Part shown: positions 25,701-37,700 of the stretch, piece by piece
Layout: each line of letters starts with the position of its first letter
Position numbering within the stretch: the stretch's first letter is position 1
Notes under the pieces: generated by a model
Database searches by the model: none
Told to the model about the DNA's origin: nothing
What the model saw: only the letters and a program-made list of their open reading frames with translations
Position numbers and translations under genes: made by a program
NCBI GenBank assembly: GCA_934045905.1
Contig: OW203770.1
Span: 1,240,001-1,304,000 of the forward strand
Source of the DNA: Leuctra nigra
Taxonomy: Eukaryota > Arthropoda > Insecta > Plecoptera > Leuctridae
Length of the DNA: 64,000 bases
Direction: 5' to 3'

Positions 25701-28700
25701 CTGCCGGCATCGCGATGGGCATGGTGATGCTCGGCTCCAAGTCGGAGCGCGCCATCGAGGACATGGTCTCGTACGCTCAGGAGACGCAACACGAGAAGAT
25801 CCTGCGCGGCCTGGCGGTCGGCGTCGCCTACACGATGTACGGCCGGCTCGAGGAGGCCGACCCGCTCATCGACAAGCTCAGCGTGGACAAGGACCCCATC
25901 CTCAGGCGGTCGGGGATGTACACGCTAGCCATGGCGTACTGCGGCACCAGCAGCAACCAGGCCATACGCAGGCTCCTGCACGTCGCAGTGAGTTACAGTT
26001 CGATTTTACCGAAATTTATTCTCTTTTCTCTCCAGATAATTTTTTTTCTGCTATTTGTAGGACTAAATAAAGGTAATACCATGGCGTAAAAGTACAGAAA
26101 ACATTGGAATTAAAGTTCGTTCACGATAAGAATATCACTGACGTTTTAGTCGATCACGTCGTTCATCGTTCACTTGAACACTGCCCTGTCAAGGGCAAGA
26201 CTTTCTTCTTTGTATTATTGAAATTGTATAAATTATGTCAAATACACAATTTTTAATAGTAGTAAATATTATAAAAATTCAATAAAATTTATTTATTTTT
26301 ATCTACAGCCGTATTATACACATTTTTTGATTATTATATTGATATTTACATGTTTAGGTATACGTTCACTTGACTACGGTAGTACACGCCGCCATTACGG
26401 CTTGCTATTCTAATCGTGAATGAACTTTATCTTAATTCTCAAAATTATAGCGTTTTCCCGCTAGTGCTGTTACAATTTTTCGATATTTTTTGCATATATG
26501 TGCCGAAAACAGCGGAATTATCTTAATTTCCCAAAATTATTGCGTTTTCCCGCCAATACTGTTTAAGATGTCCAGCAAATATAAACAAAACTATTTTTTT
26601 TACTAACGATGTTGAAATAAGTGTTGGTATTTTTTAGAGGTACCTACTACTAATTTGAAAATCATTGTTTTTAGAATTCAAAATGAGATGTAATTTTCAA
26701 GAGTCTCCACAAGAATGGCTCATCCTCGCAAGAACGTGTGACCTCCATCAGTGTTGCGATGTATTTGAGAGTAACGAGGACTCTGTTGCCTGCAGGTGTC
26801 TGACGTGAACGACGACGTGCGCCGCGCCGCCGTCACCGGCCTCGGCTTCCTGCTGTTCCGCTCGCCCGAGCAATGTCCCAGCGTCGTGTCGCTCCTCGCC
26901 GAGTCCTACAACCCACACGTCAGGTACAAACACACTTCATGCTCATCGGCTGTCGCATCAGAAATAGCTAGGGGTTCTTAAGAGGCAAACGGAAGCGAAC
27001 GGGAATCGCACTGTTCGTCAGAGCGTTTTTTTGAAATTGTGTCTTCCCACTTAAATATTTTAAAAAATCAGATAGTAACGACCCATAACAGCCTAATATA
27101 CTAAATAATGCCACACACTGGAGTTCATTATGACCTCTGGTCTGACCTCAAAGTGTTAAATACGATTATTTTCGATTATTTTATTAAAAATATCGTATTT
27201 AACACTTTGAGGTCGCACCAGAGGTCATAATGAACTCCAATGTGCGGCATTATTTAGTCTTTTAGGCTGTTATGGGTCGTTACTATCTGATTTTTTAAAA
27301 TTATATAAGTGGGAAGACACAATTTCAAAAAACGCTCTGACGAACCGTGCGATTCCCGTTCACTTCCGTTTGCCTCTTAAGGCGGGACCATTTTTCCCCT
27401 TTCCTAAGAAGTCGTTCAAATTCTGCACACATAATAGAAAATGTCATTCTGCATCGTAATAATATACACAAGAAATAGTAGTCAAGCTGAACTAATTTTC
27501 GAGATATATTATTCCAAAAGTTACAGTTTTTCACGCAATTTAACATTGCGACATACCTCCTGAAAAAGACACGGAGATTGGTGATATTTTTAAAAGTGTA
27601 TAAAGCTGCTTTCACACCCTTAGATTTCTTTGAAAAACTACTAGGTATATCGTGTATCAGATACAATATTTTATTCCAACAGCTTTAAATGTACACGTTC
27701 CTGGATGATTTACTGAGATATGGGGGTTTTAACTGCTTTATTTGTACGATTTTCTATATGAAAAGTGCAGTTTTACATGTAAAATTGAGTTGCCGTGGTG
27801 AAACGGCCTTCTAGAAATTCGCCTTTCTTTGCCAATCTGTGGAAATTTCCAGAAGACCGTGATTATATTGCAATATGATTCGATGACGACAGACTCCCCG
27901 CTTTCTGATCTCGCCTGACTCGTTGACTCCCGGCCCTCTACCTCTGTGTCTCTAACCGCTGCTTGGCGTGCAGGTACGGCGCCGCCATGGCGCTGGGCAT
28001 CGCGTGCGCCGGCACGGGTCTCAAGGAGGCGCTGGCGTTGATCGACCCTATGACCAACGACCCGGTCAACTTCGTGCGCCAGGGAGCGCTGATCGCGAGC
28101 GCCATGATACTCATCCAGCACACCGAGCAGACCTGCGCCAAGGTACATTGATTCATTGATTCAATAAATAATATCTGTATTTCAGAGGTAAAAGGCCAGA
28201 TAAATTATCTAAATTTAATTGGTAATAGTCCATAATTTCAAGCAGATGATGGGAGTTTTATTTAACTCCTTCGGGTTTAATTATGTCATGAGGAAAAGTG
28301 GGGACAAGATTAAAAAATTCACTTTATTGAGAAGAGAGGATGCTTTTGAAAATATTACCTTGTGCAAAAATTTACCCTACATGCACCCTACTACGTATTA
28401 CAAAGTTTAATTATTTTTTATGTCTACCTGTAATTTTCTCATTACCTATTCTTAGATGAAAGTTTGTTTTCTATTCATAAAACTTCGAATGTTTTGGTTA
28501 TTTTATGGAAAACCCCAGTGTTAAAATAACTACCTCTGCATGAACAGTATTTATTATTTTGATACCTAATGTTTTCTTGTTGACAATGCAATGCCATGTG
28601 TCTGGTTGTTCAGGTGAAGGAGTTCCGAGCTCTCTACGCCAAGGTCATCACAGACAAACACGAGGACGTGATGGCCAAGTTCGGTGCCATCCTAGCCCAA

Positions 28701-31700
28701 GGTACGTGCGTCTTACATCGCTTTGTTTGTAACTTATTAGAAATCCAATGGGGGAACCACATTTTTATTCTTCTAATTGGGCTCCTGTTACTAGTATTTT
28801 GTCCATTTATGTGACACTTCTTGCAGCCTTTTCAATAGTGCTTGAATATGTTGTCATCATTCATGGATTGATTTTAAGACGGCTGGGTACTGAGTTTGAC
28901 CTTGAAGAGTTTTTTAATCGATTTTTATCAATATCTTTTTCCAATGCAATTGTTAACAAAATAGGGCTATGGCCCTCAATACCTCGTTTAGAACCCGAAA
29001 ATGTAGTGATTTTCGGGTTCTAAACGCCTGCTGGACAAAATAAAACTAATAACTTATTCCAAGCTATGAAATTATTTTCATTGAACTGTTCTGAATTTAC
29101 GTCCATAGCCCTATTTTGTTAACAATTACACTGGAAAAAGATATTGATAAAAATCGATTAAAAAACTCTTCAAGGTCAAACTCACTACCCAGCCGTCTTA
29201 AATAACCCTTTAATAGTGGAATGAAGGTAGGAAACAACTATCAGAGTGAGTAAAATTTTAAGTAGACTCGGGACAAAATTATATTGCATTTTTGGGATTA
29301 GTTAGGAAGCTGATTTTTGTTTGATAAGTATAAAGGGCTATCAAATATCAAATATTGTGCAAATCATTGAAATTGATAACACAAAGAAATAAAATAAAAT
29401 AGGGAAAATCAATATTTTGTTCGATGATAATGTGTACGAGATACTGGCATACCAGTTAAAGGGTTAATGAAATCGTTAGAATTTCCCTCGGTAATCTTTT
29501 TCAACTTGACCAGTTCTTGCCAGTATAATTTTTTTCATTTATTTCAATGTACTTGTACCTATATACGTACCAATTCATTAAGATCATATACTGTATTGAT
29601 TTGCAGGCATAATCGACGCCGGCGGTCGCAACGTGACGGTCTCGCTGCAGTCGCGCACGGGTCACACCAACATGCTGGCGGTGGTCGGCACGCTGGCGTT
29701 CACGCAGTACTGGTACTGGTTCCCGCTGGCGCACTGTCTGGCGCTCGCCTTCACGCCAACCTGCGTCATCGCGCTCAACTCACAGCTAAAGGTGCGTCGG
29801 TTTATACACACGTTATACGGAGGAATATCTTTTAATAGTTTTAACTTTTAATAGTTTTTTTGGATTTTAATGATTTTTTTTTAATTTTATTGTACCTAAT
29901 TTTTTTAAAATTATTTACCTACCTAGAAGTGTGGAGTGTCGGACTTGGCAAGTCGGCTCTGAGAACATTGGTGGGATCATCCCATCCCCTGACCCGACAA
30001 TAGTTGGAAGCAGGGTCGCGATATTTATTTATTTGCCTGTAGAATGTTTCAGAAATTGTTGATCTGATACAAATGAAATTGTTTTGGTTGACCCTCCACA
30101 GGCCTCCGAAAGATAAGAAAATGCCCTTCAGTGATTTTTTTAGTTCACACTACAGATTATTCAATTATCAATTTTTTTAGTAGAAGTGTTTAACTATAGT
30201 GTTTATTGTTTCACTATAGTAGTACCTCAAACCTACGGAAATAATTGATCAAAAATGGTATAAAATTTTGTATTTTTTGTTTTTTCATTTTTATTAAATT
30301 TTTTATTATTTGAAAATAACTTTGAAATAATAAGTGAAATGTTATATTTTTTGAACACTGAAGAAATAATGCATTTTGTCCTGTTTTAAGAACATAGGTA
30401 CACTCGACAATTCATAAAACGGTATTTGAACGAAACAGATTGGCTGCTCGTCAGGCTCATTGGCAATCAATCCTTGTTATTATCAATGAAATCAGAGCTC
30501 ACCTACTAGAGGTAGATGACGAGTAAGTATAGACTTCATCGGATGATGCCATCACATTATTTTAATACAATCCATTTCATTCAAATACCGTTTTATGAAT
30601 TGTCGAGTGTACCTATGTTCTTAAAACAGGACAAAATGCATTATTTCTTCAGTGTTCAAAAAATATAACATTTCACTTATTATTTCAAAGTTATTTTCAA
30701 ATAATAAAAAATTTAATAAAAAATGAAAATACAAAAAATACTAAATTTTATACCATTTTTGATCAATTATTTCCGTAGGTTTGAGGTACTACTATAGTGA
30801 AACAATAAACACTATAGTTAAACACGCCTAAACAAATCAAAATTAAATTTCAAAATTATACTCGCAGTACTCTTCAATGTCAGGGACAATATCGCGTGTA
30901 AAGTTCGTTCACGATAAGAATATCACTGACGTTTTAGTCGATCACGTCGTTCATTGGTCGCTCGCATGAACACTGCCATGTCAATGGCAAGACTTTCTTC
31001 TTTGTATTATTGAAATTGTATAAATTATGTCAAATACACAATTTTTAATATTTAATTTTTAATTTTTAATAGGTATTATAAAAATTCAATAAAATTTATT
31101 TATTTTTATCTACAGCCGTATTAAACACATTTTTGATTATTATATTGATATTTACATGTTGAGGTATACGTTCACTTGACTACTGTAGTACACGCCGCCA
31201 TTACGTCTTGCTATTCTAATCGTGAATGAACTTTAGTAAATTGTGCGACGTGTTTGCGTTATCAGATGCCCAAGCTGGAGTTCCGCTCCGCCGCGCGGCC
31301 CTCGCTGTTCGCCTACCCCGCCCCACTGGAGGAGAAGAAGCGGGAGGAGCGGGAGAAGGTGACGACGGCGGTGCTGAGCATCGCGGCGCGCGCCAGACGA
31401 CGCGAGCAGGAGCGCCGCCGCAACGACGACGCGACCAAGATGGACGTCGACGACAAGGAGGACAAGAAGAAGGAGAAAGAGGTGCGATGATCACTAACTA
31501 TGTTCTTGATTAAGGGGGTTCCAGGGTTAAGACGGCTTGGTAGTGAGTTTGACCTTGAAGAGTTTTTTAATCGATTTTTATCAATATCTTTTTCCAGTGT
31601 AATTGTTAACAAAATAGGGCTTTGGACGTGAATTCAGAACAGTTCAATGAAAATAATTCCATAGCTTGTAATTGTTTATTAGATATACTTTGTCCTACAG

Positions 31701-34700
31701 GTGTTTAGAACCCGAATATTTAGTAATTTTCGGGTTCTAAACACCTGTTGGACACAATAAAACTAATATCTTATTCTAAACTATGAAATTATTTTCATTG
31801 AACTGTTCTGAATTCACGTCCATAGCCCTATTTTGTTAACAATTACACTGGAAAAAGATATTGATAAAAATCGATTAAAAAACTCGTCAAGGCCACGCTC
31901 ACTACCAAGCCCTCTTAAGGCATAGGAATGAGAATTTGCTGTAATTCACACCAAAGATTAATGAAACCATATTACATACAACTAGCAAAAAATATTTGCC
32001 CCTTACGGTATCATATAATTAGATATTCTTGATTGAAGATCATCTTTTACCCCATAAGATAACACAGGGAGACATGAAATCGTCCCGGAAAATTGGCCTT
32101 AAATTGCTCCTAAAACCGCAAGAGGAATGACAAATTATTGAAAATAGTCTCAAATTAAAGATAATAATATTTAGAATAAGACTGCCGTTTGAAAATATGG
32201 GGTCACGGGCCAAATAAGAAAGAAAATGTGTACAATGTGTGAAATTTACCATAAATCTGGCAACATTGCACTACAAATATGAATTATTTTGGGATAGTTT
32301 AATTGGAACTTCAATTAAAAACATATAATTGGAGCACACGGTAAGATATAATTGTTTTATGCTGTTGTTTGAGGCATTATTTCATCAGAGATTTGTATGA
32401 ATTACGGCGAATTCTAAGCACCATGGCTGGAGCAGTGGGACCACTTTAATGATTACACTTCAAGGAAGGCAGCCAACGGGAAACGCACTGTGCTTCTAAA
32501 GTATTTTCGAATTTTTGTCTTCACACCAACATAGTTTTTAAATAATCAAATAGTAGGGACTGTTCATCAGGGGTGTTCATCAATTATTTTTTTCAAATCG
32601 ATTATTGAATCGATTATTTTGTGACGGGAATATTAACTAGGGATGTTCACGATTTAATCGAATCGATTATGACATTATGACATTCAAAACGATTAATCGA
32701 TGGTAGTACAAATAATCGTATTACATCAATTTGAATTTGCCACCTTAAAAATGGTTGCATTTTACAACATCTATAATGGCAGCCTTCATTCTGTCCACAT
32801 TTTTCTTTGTGTGCGTAATATTTTAGTGATAAATTTATGTTTGTGTGTATTTTCCCAAGTTTCAGTGTGTATTTATAATTCGCATTACCATTTATCAGTG
32901 ATGATTAGAGCCAGTTTTAAATGGTGACGCGCGAAATCGCGAATTGTTTTGAATGCATTATTTTCTTCTACTAAAATTCATTTCATTGTGTATAGAACCC
33001 AAATCTGCAATTTTTTCATCGCGAAAAAAAACGAAATCCACCCCTGATCGCGATATTCAACATTTTCCGCGAAATGACAACGAAATACAGGATTTCTATT
33101 AAAAGTACTACTTTTTTCCTAACTCCCCAAGACGCAGCACTAAGATCAGCTGCCAGACGCAGACACTAAACAACACACGCACGCACGAAACCAGTTTCTA
33201 GCGCCACTCACTCACCCCCCTACCCCTCGCCATTCACTTCGCTACCCCACCCACAAAGCAACACAGCTGTTCTTGCCTGCCTGAGCTGTGAAGAGCGCGC
33301 GCGCAAGCCGTGACTCATCAAGCTGACGAACACAAGATCAAGCAAGTGTCAGCTGTCGCTCGCTGGGAGTTCCCGTGTGGCGTGTTGTTTTGTATACCAG
33401 GTCTTGGCCAGGTCCAGACAAATTCACGATGGGTGTAACCCCTCAGTCAAGGGCTACAGAGTTCAAAAGTGAGAGTTTCTACGTGAGTGATGGAAAAATT
33501 CTGATGTGTTCTTATTGCAATTGTCGTCTGGATCACGAGAGAAAAGATACCATCAAAAAGCACATCGACAGTGAAAGGCATAAAGACTTTAAAGCAAAAG
33601 CAATCGTAAGTGAAACAGTGCAAAAACGGCAACTCTCAGTTGCAGAGACATTTGATCTTTCTAAAAAGAAGAAAGAAGATAAAGAAGACTTCATTTTAGA
33701 TACAACAGAATCCTTCATTGCGGCTGGCATCCCTGTCGAGAAATTCGACAACGTTCGTCTACGTGAATGGATGAATCGACACATCAAAGGAAGTGGCGAT
33801 TTGCCGACGGCAAACTGGATCCGGCAGAAGTATGTGCCAATGGTAGGGGAAAAGACAGTACAGACAATTAAAGACGCTATTCGAGATAAGCCAATTTCAG
33901 TGCTTAGTGACGAGACTACCGACAAGGCAGGAAATTGCGTATTCCATATACTTTTCCGCCTGATGGAGCCCACGACTTCTCAGAAAGTGTATCTCGCAGC
34001 ATCTGTTGTACTAGACCGTGCGAATCATACAACGTGCTCAAATGCTGTCATCAGCACTTTAACCAAGTATGAAGTTGATTATGAAAACTGTGTGTCGTTC
34101 GTGACAGACTCGGCGCGCTACATGACAGCGTGTTTTAATGCCCTGAAAGTTATAATCGGCGACCATTTAATTCATACCCAATGTTGGGCACATAAAGTGA
34201 ACCTTGTTGGCGTGATCTGGCAGCATGAGCTGGATGAACTAAATACAGTGGTGTCAAAAATCAAGAATGCATTCCTCAACACGCGCAAACGCAAGCATCA
34301 ATATCTAGAATACTTGCGGAATCAGGGGTACCAGTCATCCAAAGTCAAGCTTTTCCCAATGCCAGTTCTCACCCGATGGAATTCTTGGTTCACGTCTGTG
34401 ATATATGTAAATGAATATTTACAAGATATCATTGGCTTCTTTGAAACCCTCAGTGAGGAAAATCAAGGTGTCAAGTTTTTGAAGAACATGACGAAGTCGG
34501 AGATTAATGTTGTGATGGCTCAAGCGTGTTTTGTTGCGGAAAACTGTCAAGGCATGATGAAACTCTTAGATTTCTTGGAGGGTAATTCATATCCAACTGC
34601 AAATTTGTTGTGCTCCAAGCTTGAAGACATCGACACGAAAATTGAGTTGCTTTCTAAAGGCGTCTTTTCTGAAGATCTTCGAGATAAACTGGCGAAGATG

Positions 34701-37700
34701 ACTACTCTCGTGAAGAAAGCAGAAGTTGAATCCGAGCTGAAGCTTGTTGCTCAACATGCGCGCACAAAACTGCAAGCTCTGAGAGCAACGGACCCTTCAA
34801 AGAAAGAATTGCAGGCTTGCAGTAAACTTTTCGACCCCAGGAATGTGGCCCGAGCTAGCTTGGAAAAGAAAATTGTTCAGCAACAACTGAAAGATTTACC
34901 CTGTCTCTGTGGATCAAAGCCACCTACCAATACTTTTCTGGAGGGGTATTCTGCATTTAAAAAATTAGTGTGCGAAGAACTGCAGAAACCCGAGTGTACT
35001 GAAGTGGACATTTGCCAGTTGTTGTGTTCTCTTAAATCAGAGTTTAAACCTTTCGTTGAATATGCATTATTTGCAGTTTGGTTGCCAGCCTCCAATGTAG
35101 ATTCTGAACGTTCATTTTCACAATACTCAGTTGTTGTCAGCGATAGAAGAAGAAGCCTTAAGCCGCAAAATGCAGAAATTCTTACCATGGTTGCTTTCTT
35201 TTTTTTATTATTTCTTTATTTAGTTACATAGTAAGTAGATACACAAAGAAATAGCTGCTGGTAGGCTGGCAACCAAACTGAAAATAATGCATTCAACGAA
35301 AGGTTTAAACTCTGATCAGTTCAATTGATCATTAAATATTAACATTATTTTCGTGTAGAATCAAAATTTATACTGTTGTTTCTTTTCATGATTTGCTATC
35401 TATGGAAGTTAATAAACCACCATGCTTCATTATAATTGTATGTTTTCTAAATGTATACTAGTTGACCAGTCCATTCCAATACCTCCTCCAAGTGGCAGAC
35501 ATGTTTTTCTTCAAATTAGGGTTTCTGGGGGCTGATACCATGTGTTTTATAATCAATTTAATATCACCACAAATCGCGAAATCCCTCTTCCAGAAAAAAC
35601 ACAAAACGCGAAATTGATGATTTTAAAAACGAATTTTAAGAAAAAAAATCACCATTTAAAACTGGCTCTAGTGATGATTAAATGAATTACGGCACATTAC
35701 AGCGTCTTTGAAGTAAAAATGAAGACTTCCCGGACACATTTCATTATTGAGGTTAATATTGCCGTAAAAGACGATATGATGACCACCCTGAACATGATAA
35801 TATCAATACGATTTAATTCGATTATTAATCGATTTAAATTACGAAAATCGAATTAATAATTGATTTAAATAAAATAAACGTTGAACACCCCTAATATTAA
35901 CCTCAATCATTTGGGAAGTCGCGTGTTTTCACTTCCAAGAAGTCATTTTAAGCACCAATTCATTCAATTGTCACTGGTAAATTATAGTAAGAATGATAAA
36001 TAGTAAGGAAAAGTACGAAAATACACTCGAAACCCGAATATTTTGGTAAAATAGGACGCACAAAAAGAAATATAGTCGTAAGAAAATTGTCAACGGCAGC
36101 CATTTTGGAATTAGATGGATGGACGAAGCAGAAGCAAGTTGATCCCAGCGGAAAAAAGTGAACTTAATTTGAATTTTTGTGCGGGAAAATGTCATTTTCA
36201 GCAGTTTGCTCATAAACGATTATTGGAAGCATTATCGATTAATCATTTAATTTGCATAATCGATTAATTGAACAATTAAATTGTAATCGTGAACACCCCT
36301 AGTAGGGACCCATTACAGCCTAATACCAGAAGAGCGTACCAGAAACCTTAAAGTGCTCCAGTGTGTGGCATTATTTAGTCTATTAGGCTGTAATGGGTAG
36401 CTACTATCTGATTTATAATTACTCTTTAGGGGGAAGACAAAATTTAAAAAAATACACTTTGAAGAACAATGCGTTTCCCGATTGCTTCCCCAGGCCTCTT
36501 GTAGGGCTGAGCGAGATTGAAATTTTTCAAGTCGAGCGAGATCGAGATTATTTCATTAAAGTCGAGCGAGATCGAGCGAGATATTTTACCTTCGAGATCG
36601 AGAATATTCGAGCAAGATTATACTTTTATAAAAAGATTTTTTTTGGTGGAAGAGAAACACAATGCAAATTGTCCAGCCACACAAGAATAACATTTGATAA
36701 GTATGCAGAACTGTCTGCTTTATATATAAAACAATACAAATCAAATTTATGGACGATACAAAGAAAGTTAGCGTGCGTAGTCCTGTAAAAATAACAAAAA
36801 ATTGGAAATCTCGATGGCTCTTAGTTGATATGCTCGAGTTATGAAAATTCGAGATGGTAATTTGAACAAACGATCGAGATCGAGATGGAGTTTCATATTC
36901 GAGATTCGAGAACTTTCAAGACTTGCACAGCCGTAGCCTCTTGCCACTTGTTTGAACCTGCTCGTACTGACTCTTATGTTCTGCCAGAAGGAGGCGGCGG
37001 CAAAGAAGGAGAAGAAGGAAGAGAAGAAGAAGGAGGAGGTGAAGAAGAAGGAGGAGGAGGTGAAGAAGGAGGAGGAGAAGAAGAAAGAGCCGGAGCCGCT
37101 GTTCGAGATCCTGCAGAACCCCGCGCGCGTCATGAAGGCACAGCTCAAGGTCATCTCGCAGGCAAGTGGCGTTCGTTTAGACATTTGAACCGCTCGGAGC
37201 CTAAGGTCACTTCAGGGTTGCAGGATTTAATCAATTAATTTGATAGATTTGGAATGAGAAATTCCTGAATTTATTTTTAAATTTGCATCAATCAAACAAA
37301 CTAACCCTTATGAATGATACATTCAGGAATTTTCCTTTCCTAACAATTCTCAAAGTCATAAATCATTGTTTAATATTCCATGTAGTTTTTGCATTAGAAG
37401 TTGTAACAAATCTGACTGCAATACAGGTACGCGCATTACTGTTCTACCTGCCATCATATTAACTTCATACACATGTTACAATTGGGTGTAGATGGTTCTC
37501 ACACTGACACGAGGAGAGAATCACTCTTCACCCCCTTCATATTACTTATCCTGTATTGAGTCAAGTGTTAGAGTGCCTGGAGTCTGGGTGGTAAGATTCA
37601 CACGCTCCAGACTCCAGGAACGCATGAAACCTACAACCAATCAGGATGTAGGTATAATATTATATGACCAATAGGAATAAGGCTTTTAGAAATAGATATA

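Larger units (their letters stand above)
32638..35893. mobile_element. hAT-type MITE-B, copy 3 (third layer)
   Basis: TAGGGATGTTCACGATTT / GTTGAACACCCCTA with exact duplication ATATTAAC (32630-32637, 35894-35901). Split by the autonomous hAT below. Confidence 0.9.
32561..36301. mobile_element. hAT-type MITE-B-like element (second layer)
   Basis: CAGGGGTGTTCATCAATT (from 32568) / CGTGAACACCCCTA; 8-bp duplication GTAGGGAC at 32553-32560 and 36302-36309. A few extra bases (TGTTCAT) precede the left terminus. Confidence 0.75.
32461..36504. mobile_element. Interrupted 'GAGGCAAACGG' foldback (outermost of a four-layer nest, intron 14)
   Basis: Arms GGAAACGCACTGTGCTTC... at the left and ...GAACAATGCGTTTCCCG at the right match the complete foldback at 26982-27376. 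The approximate ends were judged by that alignment. Everything between 32561 and 36301 is later insertion. Confidence 0.6.
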
